A stretch of DNA of 15,414 nt from the NCBI GenBank assembly GCA_900772835.1, contig CAAGSA010000081.1, forward strand, positions 1 through 15,414, in the 5' to 3' direction. The stretch is from an uncultured Prevotella sp. (GTDB taxonomy: Bacteria > Bacteroidota > Bacteroidia > Bacteroidales > Bacteroidaceae). Under the pieces are notes generated by a model. It had not been told where the DNA came from, did no database searches, and worked only from the letters and a program-made list of their open reading frames with translations. The translations under genes and the position numbers were made by a program. Positions 6,873 through 13,805 of this stretch are shown piece by piece (the first letter of the stretch is position 1; the number at the start of each line of letters is the position of its first letter).

Positions 6873-8717
6873 CTATTCTACGGTGACCGACTTGGCGAGG
6901 TTTCGCGGTTGGTCAACATTCTTGCCCTTGCAGACCGCCACATGATAAGCCAACATCTGCAAAGGAATGGAAGCAACCAGAGGCTCAAGACATTCTATCG
7001 TCTTAGGCATCTCGATCACTTGGTCTGCTATTTTGCTTATTGTATCATCACCTTTCGATACGAGAGCAATGATTTTTCCCTTTCGCGCCTTTATCTCCTG
7101 AATATTGCTCACCACCTTCTTGTACATCTCATCGTGCGGGGCAATAACAACAACCGGCATATCGGAATCAATAAGGGCAATTGGACCATGCTTCATCTCT
7201 GCCGCCGGATAACCCTCGGCATGGATATAGCTGATTTCCTTCAGCTTGAGCGCTCCCTCAAGGGCAACGGGATAATTGAAGCCGCGCCCCAGATAGAGGA
7301 AATTCGTTGCATAGGTGAAAGTCTGGCTCAAGTCGGCAATCATATCGTTAAGCTTAAGAATCGACTTCATCTTAGCCGGGATTTCGCTGAGCTCCCTAAC
7401 GATTTCCGAATACTGACTCTCGTCGATTGTCTTCTTCTCCTTCGCCAAAGCGAGAGCAAGCATTGTAAGGACAGTAACCTGTCCGGTGAATGCCTTCGTC
7501 GAGGCAACACCAATCTCTGGTCCCACGTGGATATATGAGCCGGTATCGGTAGCACGCGGAATACTTGAGCCGATGGCATTGCATATACCATAGACAAAAG
7601 CGCCCTTCTCCTTTGCAAGCTGCACGGCAGCAAGTGTATCGGCAGTCTCGCCGCTCTGCGAAATGGCAATAACAAGGTCGCCCTTGTTAATCACCGGGTT
7701 CCTGTATCGGAACTCACTTGCATACTCAACTTCAACCGGAATGCGGCATAATGTCTCTATCAGTTGCTTGCCTATAAGTCCGGCGTGCCATGACGTGCCA
7801 CAAGCCACGATGATTATACGCTTTGCATCAAGCAGCTGTTTCCTGTAGTCGATCACAGCACTCAGAGTGACGTTGTTTGCCTCTACATTCACTCTGCCTC
7901 GCATACAGTTTTCAAGGCATTCCGGCTGTTCGAATATCTCCTTGAGCATAAAGTGCGGGAAACCGCCTTTCTCTATCTGTCCGAGATCCAAGTCAACGGT
8001 CTTCACTTCCGGCGACAGCTTGATATTGTCCTCCGTCACAACCTTCAGCTCCTCTCCAAGCCGCATCACGGCAATATTGTCATCGTCAAGATAGACGACC
8101 TTGTCTGTATATTCTATAATAGGTGTAGCGTCAGAACCGAGGAAGAATTCATTATCTCCGATTCCGATTACCAGCGGACTCTGCTTGCGCGCTGCAATAA
8201 TCTGGTTTTTCTCGCTCTTGTCGAGAATAGCTATGGCGTATGCACCTATCAGCTGGTGCAATGCAAGCTGCACAGCAGTAAGCAAGTCAACATTCTTTTT
8301 TTTCTGGATATACTCCACCAGCTGAACGATAACCTCCGTATCGGTGTCCGAACGGAAAGTTATGCCTTTGCCGATGAGTTTTTTCTTCAGGTCGGAATAG
8401 TTCTCGATTATTCCGTTATGTATAATGGCAAGATTCTTTGTCTCCGAATAATGCGGATGCGCATTCAGCGACGAAGGTTCACCGTGTGTAGCCCAACGGG
8501 TGTGGGCAATGCCTACAGTGCCGCTTACGTCCTTGTCGGCGCAGTACGCCTCAAGATCGGCAACCTTTCCCTTTGTCTTGTACACGTTCAGGTTTCCGAC
8601 ACTATTCATCAGCGCCACTCCCGCGCTGTCATATCCTCGATACTCCAGACGCTTCAGTCCGTTGATGAGTATCGGATATGCCTCTCTATGCCCTAAATAT
8701 CCTACAATTCCACACAT
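6873..8717 (-). CDS. glmS: Glutamine--fructose-6-phosphate aminotransferase (isomerizing)
   Basis: GlmS converts fructose 6-phosphate and glutamine into glucosamine 6-phosphate, the committed step to UDP-GlcNAc, peptidoglycan, LPS and other polysaccharides. It has 614 residues (E. coli 609). The N-terminal Ntn glutaminase starts MCGIVGYLGH, so Cys2 becomes the N-terminal nucleophile after Met removal. It has EYRGYDSAGVA at 25-35, HTRWATHGEPS at 72-82 and the oxyanion pair Asn101-Gly102 (HNGIIENY). Two SIS sugar-phosphate domains follow, with ACGTSWHAGL and SQSGETADT in the first. The C-terminus DQPRNLAKSVTVE carries the conserved catalytic lysine (Lys609). The start is fixed by the catalytic Cys. 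It begins 12 bases after the export lipoprotein gene, so the two are almost certainly co-transcribed. There is no room here for the glmS ribozyme known from Firmicutes. Confidence 0.98.
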   Translation of the reverse strand: MCGIVGYLGHREAYPILINGLKRLEYRGYDSAGVALMNSVGNLNVYKTKGKVADLEAYCADKDVSGTVGIAHTRWATHGEPSSLNAHPHYSETKNLAIIHNGIIENYSDLKKKLIGKGITFRSDTDTEVIVQLVEYIQKKKNVDLLTAVQLALHQLIGAYAIAILDKSEKNQIIAARKQSPLVIGIGDNEFFLGSDATPIIEYTDKVVYLDDDNIAVMRLGEELKVVTEDNIKLSPEVKTVDLDLGQIEKGGFPHFMLKEIFEQPECLENCMRGRVNVEANNVTLSAVIDYRKQLLDAKRIIIVACGTSWHAGLIGKQLIETLCRIPVEVEYASEFRYRNPVINKGDLVIAISQSGETADTLAAVQLAKEKGAFVYGICNAIGSSIPRATDTGSYIHVGPEIGVASTKAFTGQVTVLTMLALALAKEKKTIDESQYSEIVRELSEIPAKMKSILKLNDMIADLSQTFTYATNFLYLGRGFNYPVALEGALKLKEISYIHAEGYPAAEMKHGPIALIDSDMPVVVIAPHDEMYKKVVSNIQEIKARKGKIIALVSKGDDTISKIADQVIEMPKTIECLEPLVASIPLQMLAYHVAVCKGKNVDQPRNLAKSVTVE

Positions 8718-8729
8718 ATATCCGCCTAA

Positions 8730-9527
8730 TTATCTTGTGATGTTTACAACAAGAGAAGCCACAGAAATCAGTATGCTGGCACCTGAGAACCAAAGCGTTG
8801 TCATCTGTCCTATTGAAGAGTTCTGCGCCTTTGCCTTATTAGGCTCCACGATAAGCGCATCATTCTGCTGCAGATAATAATATGGTGAATTTATCAGATT
8901 TGCATCGTTAAGGTTTATCCTGTGTACTGACTTCTCGCCACTGGCATCCTCCCTGACGAGCAGCACGTTCTCGCGCTTTCCGTAGATGGTGAGGTCTCCG
9001 GCGTTTGCCAATGCCTGAAGAATGCTTATCTTCTCTGTCTCAACCGAGAACTGGCCCGGACGAGCCACCTCGCCAAGCACAGAAATAGTGAAACTTGCCA
9101 TCTTCACGGTTACGATTGGCTTTTCTGTCGCTGCCATATACGGTTTGATTTTGTCGTGCAACAAATCCTCGCACTGGCGCTTCGTCAGTCCTGCCACTTT
9201 CACCATTCCTATAACCGGGAAATTGATGAATCCATCGTTGTCCACGAGATACGGCAGCAGGCTACCTGAATAGCTTGCCAAGCTTCCGTTTGAGCGCAGC
9301 GGATCCTGCACAACGAGGTTGAACGGAGCCGCCGCCTTCGGATCGGTTGCGCTCACGGTGATGGTGAGCATATCCTTCGGCATAATTTTGGCGTCATACA
9401 ATCCTTTTGAAGCTGCCAGATTGATAGTGTCTGCATTCTTGAAATAAGCAACGTTTTTTGTGCTTCCACAACTAAAGAGAGTAAGCACAACAACCAACAA
9501 TACTATTGGAAAAAGTAGTTTCTTCAT
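8730..9527 (-). CDS. Polysaccharide export outer-membrane lipoprotein (Wza-like, Poly_export/SLBB)
   Basis: From the chosen start the protein has 265 residues. It begins MKKLLFPIVLLVVVLTLFSC, a lipoprotein signal peptide with lipobox LFSC and acylated Cys20. A polysaccharide-export domain follows (about residues 43-135: IMPKDMLTITV, LVDNDGFINFPVIGMVKVAGLT, and VTVKMASFTISVLGEVARPGQF just after), then an SLBB-like beta-grasp segment (about 145-235: ILQALANAGDLTIYGKRENVLLVRE, YYYLQQNDALIVEPNKA). The C-terminal hydrophobic helix (LWFSGASILISVASLVVNI) is usual for Bacteroidales members and may cross the outer membrane. Family members form export channels for capsule or exopolysaccharide. An in-frame Met 12 codons upstream exists (at 9563), but the signal peptide and the promoter at 9561-9592, which overlaps that extension, favour 9527. 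It stands alone here: no Wzc-like kinase, polymerase or glycosyltransferase is adjacent, and glmS follows 12 bases later. Confidence 0.9.
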   Translation of the reverse strand: MKKLLFPIVLLVVVLTLFSCGSTKNVAYFKNADTINLAASKGLYDAKIMPKDMLTITVSATDPKAAAPFNLVVQDPLRSNGSLASYSGSLLPYLVDNDGFINFPVIGMVKVAGLTKRQCEDLLHDKIKPYMAATEKPIVTVKMASFTISVLGEVARPGQFSVETEKISILQALANAGDLTIYGKRENVLLVREDASGEKSVHRINLNDANLINSPYYYLQQNDALIVEPNKAKAQNSSIGQMTTLWFSGASILISVASLVVNITR

Positions 9528-9560
9528 ACTTCTGATAATAATATATAGTTTAAAACTTTG

Positions 9561-9592
9561 CAAAAATAAGCCTAATTTCTGATATTGGCAAA
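9561..9592 (-). promoter_or_regulatory. Bacteroidetes-type promoter of the export-glmS operon
   Basis: On the minus strand, TTTG (9589-9592) and TATTTTTG (9561-9568) are separated by 20 bases, one more than the usual 19. The ATG at 9527 lies about 33 bases beyond the -7 box. This is the only good promoter-like match seen upstream of the genes running to carB. Confidence 0.6.
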
Positions 9593-9606
9593 TATTTTAT
9601 AAACTA

Positions 9607-9655
9607 AATCCTCTTTTCCACCTAATATATATATTATAAGACAGAAAAGAGGATT
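9607..9655 (-). terminator. Hairpin terminator after uxaC
   Basis: A perfect 12-bp inverted repeat (9607-9618 with 9644-9655; AATCCTCTTTTC and its complement) surrounds a 25-base loop that contains the self-complementary TAATATATATATTA, so the loop can fold again. It lies just after the uxaC stop and before the export-gene promoter. The following minus-strand sequence is AT-rich but has no long T-run. Confidence 0.65.
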
Positions 9656-9691
9656 CAGTGATTTTATCAATTACAAGTGTCTATACCTTGA

Positions 9692-11095
9692 TTAATAGAA
9701 CTTGAAATAGTTGCGTGCGTTGTTGTAGCTGATGTCCTCAACCATACGCGACAGGCTCTCCATATCGGCAGGCAGCAATCCCTTCTCCACATCGTTGCCG
9801 AGCAGATTGCAGAGCAAGCGGCGGAAGTATTCGTGGCGCGGATATGAGAGGAACGAGCGGCTGTCGGTGAGCATACCCACGAAACGACTCAGCAATCCGA
9901 GCACCGAGAGTGCATTCATCTGGCGTGTCATTCCGTCGAGCTGGTCGTTGAACCACCAACCTGATCCGAACTGTATCTTGCCCGGGCATGAACCGTCCTG
10001 GAAGTTGCCGAGCATTGTGGCGATAACCTCGTTGGCACAAGGGTTCAGGCAGTAGAGGATGGTGCGTGTCAGCTTGCCTTCCATATTGAGTTCGTTGAGG
10101 AAATGGCTCATTGCCTTAGCCGTTGTGAACTCGCCGATGGAATCGAAACCTGTGTCGGCACCGAGCTTGTTGTACATGAGTGTATTGTTGTCGCGGATAG
10201 CTCCATAGTGGAACTGCTGTGTCCAGTCGCTTGCATAGTCCTGCTCTGCGAACACGCGCAGTATGCAGTGCTTGAACTGGCGCACTTCCTGTGCAGAGAG
10301 CTGCTGCTTGCGCATAGCCTTCTCGAAGATTGTCTCTATCTGTGTGTCTGTATACGGTTCGTCGTAGAACTCCTCGATCCCGTGGTCAGAGAGGCGGCAG
10401 CCGTTCTCGTGGAAGAAGTCGTGGCGCTTCTGCAGAGCGTCAACCATATCTGAGAACTTGCTTATGGTAACTCCGGCAACCTCGCCGAGCTTGTTCACGT
10501 AGTCAGCAAACTCCGGCTTCTCTATGTTCATAGCCTTGTCGGGGCGCCATGCCGGAATCATCTTGATTTCGAAACCGCTCTCGCGTGTCTGCTTGTGGTA
10601 GCGCAGGTCGTCAATCGGGTCGTCTGTCGTACACACGCACTCCACGTTGTAACGGCGCATGAATCCGCGTGCCGTATACTCCGGCATCTGGAGTTTCTCG
10701 TTGCACTCGTCGAATATCTCGCGTGCTGTCTTCGGGCTGAGCTGCTTGTCGATGCCGAAAGCAGTCTTCAGCTCAAGGTGTGTCCAGTGGTAAAGCGGGT
10801 TACGGAATGTGTAGGGCACCGTTTCTGCCCACTTTTCGAATTTCTCCCAGTCTGAAGTCTCTGTGCCGGTGCAATATTTCTCGTCAACTCCGTTGGTTCT
10901 CATCGCACGCCACTTGTAGTGGTCGCCTCCGAGCCAAAGTTCTGTGATGCTCTTGAATTTGTGGTCGTTAGCCACCATCTCCGGAATAAGGTGGCAGTGG
11001 TAGTCGATGATAGGCATTTTAGCCGCATGATTGTGGAAAAGTTCTTGCGCGGTAGTAGTTTCAAGCAAGAAGTTTTCATCCATAAATTGCTTCAT
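9692..11095 (-). CDS. uxaC: Uronate isomerase (glucuronate/galacturonate isomerase)
   Basis: UxaC interconverts D-glucuronate with D-fructuronate and D-galacturonate with D-tagaturonate (EC 5.3.1.12), the entry to hexuronate catabolism after pectin or glycan breakdown. It has 467 residues against about 470 in E. coli. It belongs to the amidohydrolase-fold family: the metal-binding HxH is His33/His35 in DYHCHL, and CTTDDPIDDLRYH (155-167), GSGWWFNDQ and LGLLSRFVGMLTDSRSFLSYPRHEYFRR are characteristic UxaC segments. No other uronate genes (uxaA/B, uxuA/B, kdgK/A) are in the window, so it is isolated from its pathway. It is transcribed from its own promoter at 11156-11185, divergent from ansA, and is followed by a hairpin at 9607-9655. 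The start at 11095 gives the usual N-terminus (MKQFMDENFLLE). Confidence 0.97.
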   Translation of the reverse strand: MKQFMDENFLLETTTAQELFHNHAAKMPIIDYHCHLIPEMVANDHKFKSITELWLGGDHYKWRAMRTNGVDEKYCTGTETSDWEKFEKWAETVPYTFRNPLYHWTHLELKTAFGIDKQLSPKTAREIFDECNEKLQMPEYTARGFMRRYNVECVCTTDDPIDDLRYHKQTRESGFEIKMIPAWRPDKAMNIEKPEFADYVNKLGEVAGVTISKFSDMVDALQKRHDFFHENGCRLSDHGIEEFYDEPYTDTQIETIFEKAMRKQQLSAQEVRQFKHCILRVFAEQDYASDWTQQFHYGAIRDNNTLMYNKLGADTGFDSIGEFTTAKAMSHFLNELNMEGKLTRTILYCLNPCANEVIATMLGNFQDGSCPGKIQFGSGWWFNDQLDGMTRQMNALSVLGLLSRFVGMLTDSRSFLSYPRHEYFRRLLCNLLGNDVEKGLLPADMESLSRMVEDISYNNARNYFKFY

Positions 11096-11155
11096 GTTTT
11101 CCTTAATTTTTAAGTGTTTATTGATAATCTGTATACGTTCTTACAATAAGTTATG

Positions 11156-11185
11156 CAAATATACGTCATTTTTTTTGATTTCAAA
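11156..11185 (-). promoter_or_regulatory. Bacteroidetes-type promoter of uxaC
   Basis: On the minus strand, TTTG (11182-11185) and TATATTTG (11156-11163) are 18 bases apart. This gives a leader of about 50-55 bases before the uxaC ATG. It overlaps the oppositely directed ansA promoter. Confidence 0.65.
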
Positions 11186-11204
11186 TATTTTTAAACTATA
11201 TTTG
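11174..11204 (+). promoter_or_regulatory. Bacteroidetes-type promoter of ansA
   Basis: TTTG (11174-11177), exactly 19 bases, then TATATTTG (11197-11204) matches the full consensus. The leader to the ATG at 11263 would be about 50 bases. The -33 region lies within the uxaC promoter on the other strand. Confidence 0.75.
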
Positions 11205-11262
11205 CATAAGATTTTGCAATTGATTTGCAAAAAGGCATTAAAAAATCTAAGAGTTTCAATCT

Positions 11263-12351
11263 ATGAACAACAAGAATTATACTGTCCAGAATGTTGTCCG
11301 CACGGACAAGGTGCTGCTGATTTACACAGGCGGCACAATCGGTATGGGGCGCAATCCCCTGACCGGTGTGCTTGAGCCGCTCGACTTCAACCACCTCGTT
11401 GCGTGCCTGCCTGAGTTTGCCAGCCTCGAAACGGGCATCGAGACCTATCAGTTCACTCCAGCCATTGACTCCAGCGATATGAGTCCGCGCTTTTGGTCGC
11501 AGATTGTGAGAATCATAGCTGACAGATACGACAAATACGATGGTTTCGTTATCCTCCACGGCACCGACACTATGGCATTCACCGCTTCTGCCCTTTCGTT
11601 CATGCTCGACAACCTGACGAAGCCGGTTATTCTGACAGGAAGCCAGCTGCCCATCGGACAGCTGCGCACCGACGGCAAGGAGAATCTCATAACGAGCATC
11701 GAGATTGCTTCTGCCCACCACGATGACGGCACACCTATCGTTCCCGAGGTATGCGTCTACTTCAACGGTCACCTGCTGCGCGGAAACAGATGTACGAAGA
11801 TGAGCGCCGACGGCTTCAACGCCTTCGAGTCGTACAACTACCCTCATCTCGGTGATGCCGGCGTGAACATTATCTACCATGAGGAGTACATCCGCAAGCC
11901 AGACTACTCCAAGCCGATGGTTCCGCATTTCGCCCTCGACCCGAACACCATCGTGTTCACTCTGTTCCCGGGCATACAGGAATCAATCGTGCGCCATCTC
12001 TTCGAGGCACCGGAGCTGCGCTCCATCGTGATGCGAACCTTCGGCAGCGGCAACGCTCCCCACCACCCCTGGCTCATGCGCCTGCTGAAAGAGGCAACCA
12101 ACCGCGGAATAACTGTCGTGAACATAACCCAGTGCATCGCCGGCAGCGTGGAGATGGGCAGATACGACACCGGATTCCAGCTGAAGAACATGGGCGTGGT
12201 GACGGGCAGAGACAGCACCGTGGAAAGCGCGCTCACCAAACTGATGTTCCTGCAAGGACACTACACCGACAACAACATCGTCAGAACGAAGATGAACCAG
12301 AACCTGCGCGGAGAAATCACCGTCTGCAACGACTGCTGCGACACTATCTAA
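11263..12351 (+). CDS. ansA: Type I (cytoplasmic) L-asparaginase
   Basis: It hydrolyses asparagine to aspartate and ammonia. It has 362 residues, slightly longer than E. coli AnsA (338), mainly through an N-terminal extension of about 10 residues. The active-site motifs are TGGTIG at 22-27 (nucleophilic Thr25 by alignment to the family), HGTDTM at 99-104 (Thr101-Asp102) and Lys179 in TKMSADG. Other family segments are VILTGSQLPIGQLRTDGKENL and NITQCIAGSVEMGRYDTG. There is no signal peptide, which agrees with the cytoplasmic type I form. The consensus promoter at 11174-11204 supports this start. The stop codon overlaps that of the convergent flavodoxin/ferredoxin gene by 4 bases. Family assignment is firm; related glutaminase activity cannot be excluded from sequence. 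Confidence 0.95.
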   Translation: MNNKNYTVQNVVRTDKVLLIYTGGTIGMGRNPLTGVLEPLDFNHLVACLPEFASLETGIETYQFTPAIDSSDMSPRFWSQIVRIIADRYDKYDGFVILHGTDTMAFTASALSFMLDNLTKPVILTGSQLPIGQLRTDGKENLITSIEIASAHHDDGTPIVPEVCVYFNGHLLRGNRCTKMSADGFNAFESYNYPHLGDAGVNIIYHEEYIRKPDYSKPMVPHFALDPNTIVFTLFPGIQESIVRHLFEAPELRSIVMRTFGSGNAPHHPWLMRLLKEATNRGITVVNITQCIAGSVEMGRYDTGFQLKNMGVVTGRDSTVESALTKLMFLQGHYTDNNIVRTKMNQNLRGEITVCNDCCDTI

Positions 12352-13148
12352 AGAAGTGGATTCTGCATCTTTCCGTCGAAAACATACTGTCCTTTTGACA
12401 ATGTCATCCAACCATACTGTATGGCATGCTTGCTGCAACTGTGATAACAGGCAAAGCATGTCATACAGTTTCCATTGTGCTCCCATTGCGGCAACCGGCC
12501 TGCCCCACCGCTGATATTGCCCACAGGGCAAGCCGACACGCAGCGGCCGCACTTCACACAGCGCGAGGCATCCACACGGAAATGCCTGTCGGTAACAAGC
12601 CCGCGCACAAATAACTCACCCAGAAACCTACTGTTAACCTTGGGCCATCTGCCTTTAAGCCCAGACATTATGCCCATGCGACGCTCCTTTATAGCCTTAT
12701 ATATATTAACAAGGTGTAAACGGGCATCGTCGAGCTTTTTCTTTTCCAGCTCCTTGCTGTCCACATCCATAAACGGCAGCCCCACATACGTGTTCGGCAT
12801 CCTTATGTCGGCAAACAGCTGAATTGGCAAGGCAAAGGAGTACGCCTCCATATCGAATATTTCGAGCGTCTCGCCTGCCGTGTCGCCAGCCGTACACACG
12901 GCAAAGCTATACGGAAGCAAATTCCACACATCCTCAATCACGAGCCTGCGGATAAAATCGAGCATCAGCTTCGGCGGACGCCAGCCGTGCACGGGGAAAC
13001 AGAAGCCTACAATCTCCCCGTCACCGAGTTTATAACTGCAGTCGCCCCGGAGCGCCTCGGCAACATCTATAACTCTCTCTCCCAAGGCTTCGGCAAGGCA
13101 TTCCGCCACCCACCTCGAATTTCCCGTTCCTGACAAATAGAATATCAT
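12348..13148 (-). CDS. EFR1-family flavodoxin/ferredoxin fusion protein
   Basis: This is a 266-residue redox protein. The N-terminal half looks like a flavodoxin: IFYLSGTGNSRWVAE (2-16), where SGTGNS (6-11) is the expected FMN phosphate loop, then GFCFPVHGWRPPKLMLDFI (48-66). The C-terminal quarter has two 4Fe-4S motifs: Cys197, Cys200, Cys203, Cys207 (CVKCGRCVSACP) and Cys228, Cys231, Cys234, Cys238 (CMTCFACYHSC). This arrangement is the 'EFR1 family ferredoxin' found widely in anaerobes, with an electron-transfer role and usually unknown partners. The neighbours do not tell the partner: guaD is divergent and ansA is convergent. The stop overlaps the end of ansA by 4 bases. The start at 13148 puts the flavodoxin motif at the very N-terminus, as in the family. 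There is no signal peptide or membrane segment, so it is cytoplasmic. Confidence 0.9.
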   Translation of the reverse strand: MIFYLSGTGNSRWVAECLAEALGERVIDVAEALRGDCSYKLGDGEIVGFCFPVHGWRPPKLMLDFIRRLVIEDVWNLLPYSFAVCTAGDTAGETLEIFDMEAYSFALPIQLFADIRMPNTYVGLPFMDVDSKELEKKKLDDARLHLVNIYKAIKERRMGIMSGLKGRWPKVNSRFLGELFVRGLVTDRHFRVDASRCVKCGRCVSACPVGNISGGAGRLPQWEHNGNCMTCFACYHSCSKHAIQYGWMTLSKGQYVFDGKMQNPLL

Positions 13149-13170
13149 AGCGCGAAATTAAACATAATAT

Positions 13171-13201
13171 TTTGATAATACAAAAATATTTAATACCTTA
13201 G
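13171..13201 (+). promoter_or_regulatory. Promoter of guaD
   Basis: TTTG (13171-13174), exactly 19 bases, then TACCTTAG (13194-13201), one mismatch from TAnnTTTG. The ATG at 13235 is 33 bases further on. Confidence 0.6.
13181..13188 (-). promoter_or_regulatory. Possible -7 box of the EFR1-type gene
   Basis: The minus strand reads TATTTTTG, which fits TAnnTTTG, 33 bases upstream of the ATG at 13148. No TTTG was found at the expected -33 distance, so this is a weak call. It lies inside the spacer of the guaD promoter. Confidence 0.35.
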
Positions 13202-13234
13202 CAACGAATAACAACAAAAAGAAAGAAAAAAGAT

Positions 13235-13702
13235 ATGAATGATAAGGAATTAATGCTCAGGGCAATCAAACTTTCTGAAGAAAGTGTGAAGAACGGCGGA
13301 GGACCGTTCGGTGCCGTTGTGGCGCGCAACGGCGAAATCATAGCCGAAGCGTCAAACTGCGTGACTCTCCACTGCGACCCCACTGCCCACGCCGAAGTAT
13401 CGGCAATACGCAAGGCTGCCGAAAAGCTGAACACCTTCGACCTCTCCGGCTGCTCCATCTACACTTCGTGCGAACCGTGCCCCATGTGCCTCGGCGCCAT
13501 CTACTGGGCACACCTCGACAAGATCTACTACGCAAACGACCGCAAGGATGCCGCCGCCATAGGCTTCGACGATGACTTCATCTACAAGGAACTGGAGCTT
13601 GCGCCAGAAAAGCGCAACAAGCCGTCGGAAATCCTACTGCGCGACGAGGCAAGCAAGGCATTCCGCATATGGACGGAAAAGACCGACAAAACGGAATATT
13701 GA
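13235..13702 (+). CDS. guaD: Guanine deaminase (nucleoside/CMP-dCMP deaminase fold)
   Basis: It converts guanine to xanthine and ammonia (EC 3.5.4.3), a purine salvage/catabolism step. The 155 residues match the length and sequence pattern of Bacillus subtilis GuaD. The zinc-site motif HAE is at 52-54 (His52 ligand, Glu54 proton shuttle), and PCPMC at 81-85 gives ligands Cys82 and Cys85. GGPFGAVVARNGEIIAE, DPTAHAEVSAIRKA, YTSCEPCPMCLGAIYWA and AAAIGFDDDFIYKEL follow the GuaD rather than the TadA pattern. The last residues, EY, match the GuaD C-terminus, which in the B. subtilis enzyme reaches into the partner subunit's active site. It is monocistronic: own promoter at 13171-13201 and a hairpin terminator at 13757-13795. 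Its distinction from tRNA adenosine deaminase is good but not absolute. Confidence 0.9.
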   Translation: MNDKELMLRAIKLSEESVKNGGGPFGAVVARNGEIIAEASNCVTLHCDPTAHAEVSAIRKAAEKLNTFDLSGCSIYTSCEPCPMCLGAIYWAHLDKIYYANDRKDAAAIGFDDDFIYKELELAPEKRNKPSEILLRDEASKAFRIWTEKTDKTEY

Positions 13703-13756
13703 TATCCACACATGTATAAAAAATGGAAAGGAAAGACCGTACTTGAAATTTAGATA

Positions 13757-13795
13757 GATTGGAAAGTGGCGGAATAAGAGAACCACTTTCCAATC
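13757..13795. terminator. Bidirectional hairpin terminator between guaD and the small membrane gene
   Basis: The perfect 13-bp arms GATTGGAAAGTGG (13757-13769) and CCACTTTCCAATC (13783-13795) flank a 13-base loop. It sits between two convergent stop codons (13702 and 13806), the classic place for a shared terminator. Neither side has a strong T-run. Confidence 0.7.
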
Positions 13796-13805
13796 CAAGA
13801 GTACT

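Larger units (their letters stand above)
11151..11209. repeat. 13-bp perfect inverted repeat spanning the uxaC/ansA promoters
   Basis: TTATGCAAATATA (11151-11163) and TATATTTGCATAA (11197-11209) are exact reverse complements, with 33 bases between them. Each arm contains the -7 box of one of the two divergent promoters, so part of the symmetry comes from that shared element, but the match extends 5 bases past the 8-base box on each side. Confidence 0.75.

Noticed and set aside
8718..8729. glmS ribozyme/riboswitch upstream of glmS
   Set aside because: Only 12 bases separate the export gene from glmS. The ribozyme is a feature of Firmicutes and nothing like its core was seen.
9528..9563. Upstream Met at 9563 as the start of the export lipoprotein
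   Set aside because: It would put 12 residues before the lipoprotein signal peptide, and its codons overlap the -7 box at 9561-9568.
11191..11928. Minus-strand open frame of 245 codons opposite ansA
   Set aside because: ansA on the plus strand has all its catalytic motifs and a consensus promoter; the antisense product is unrecognisable.
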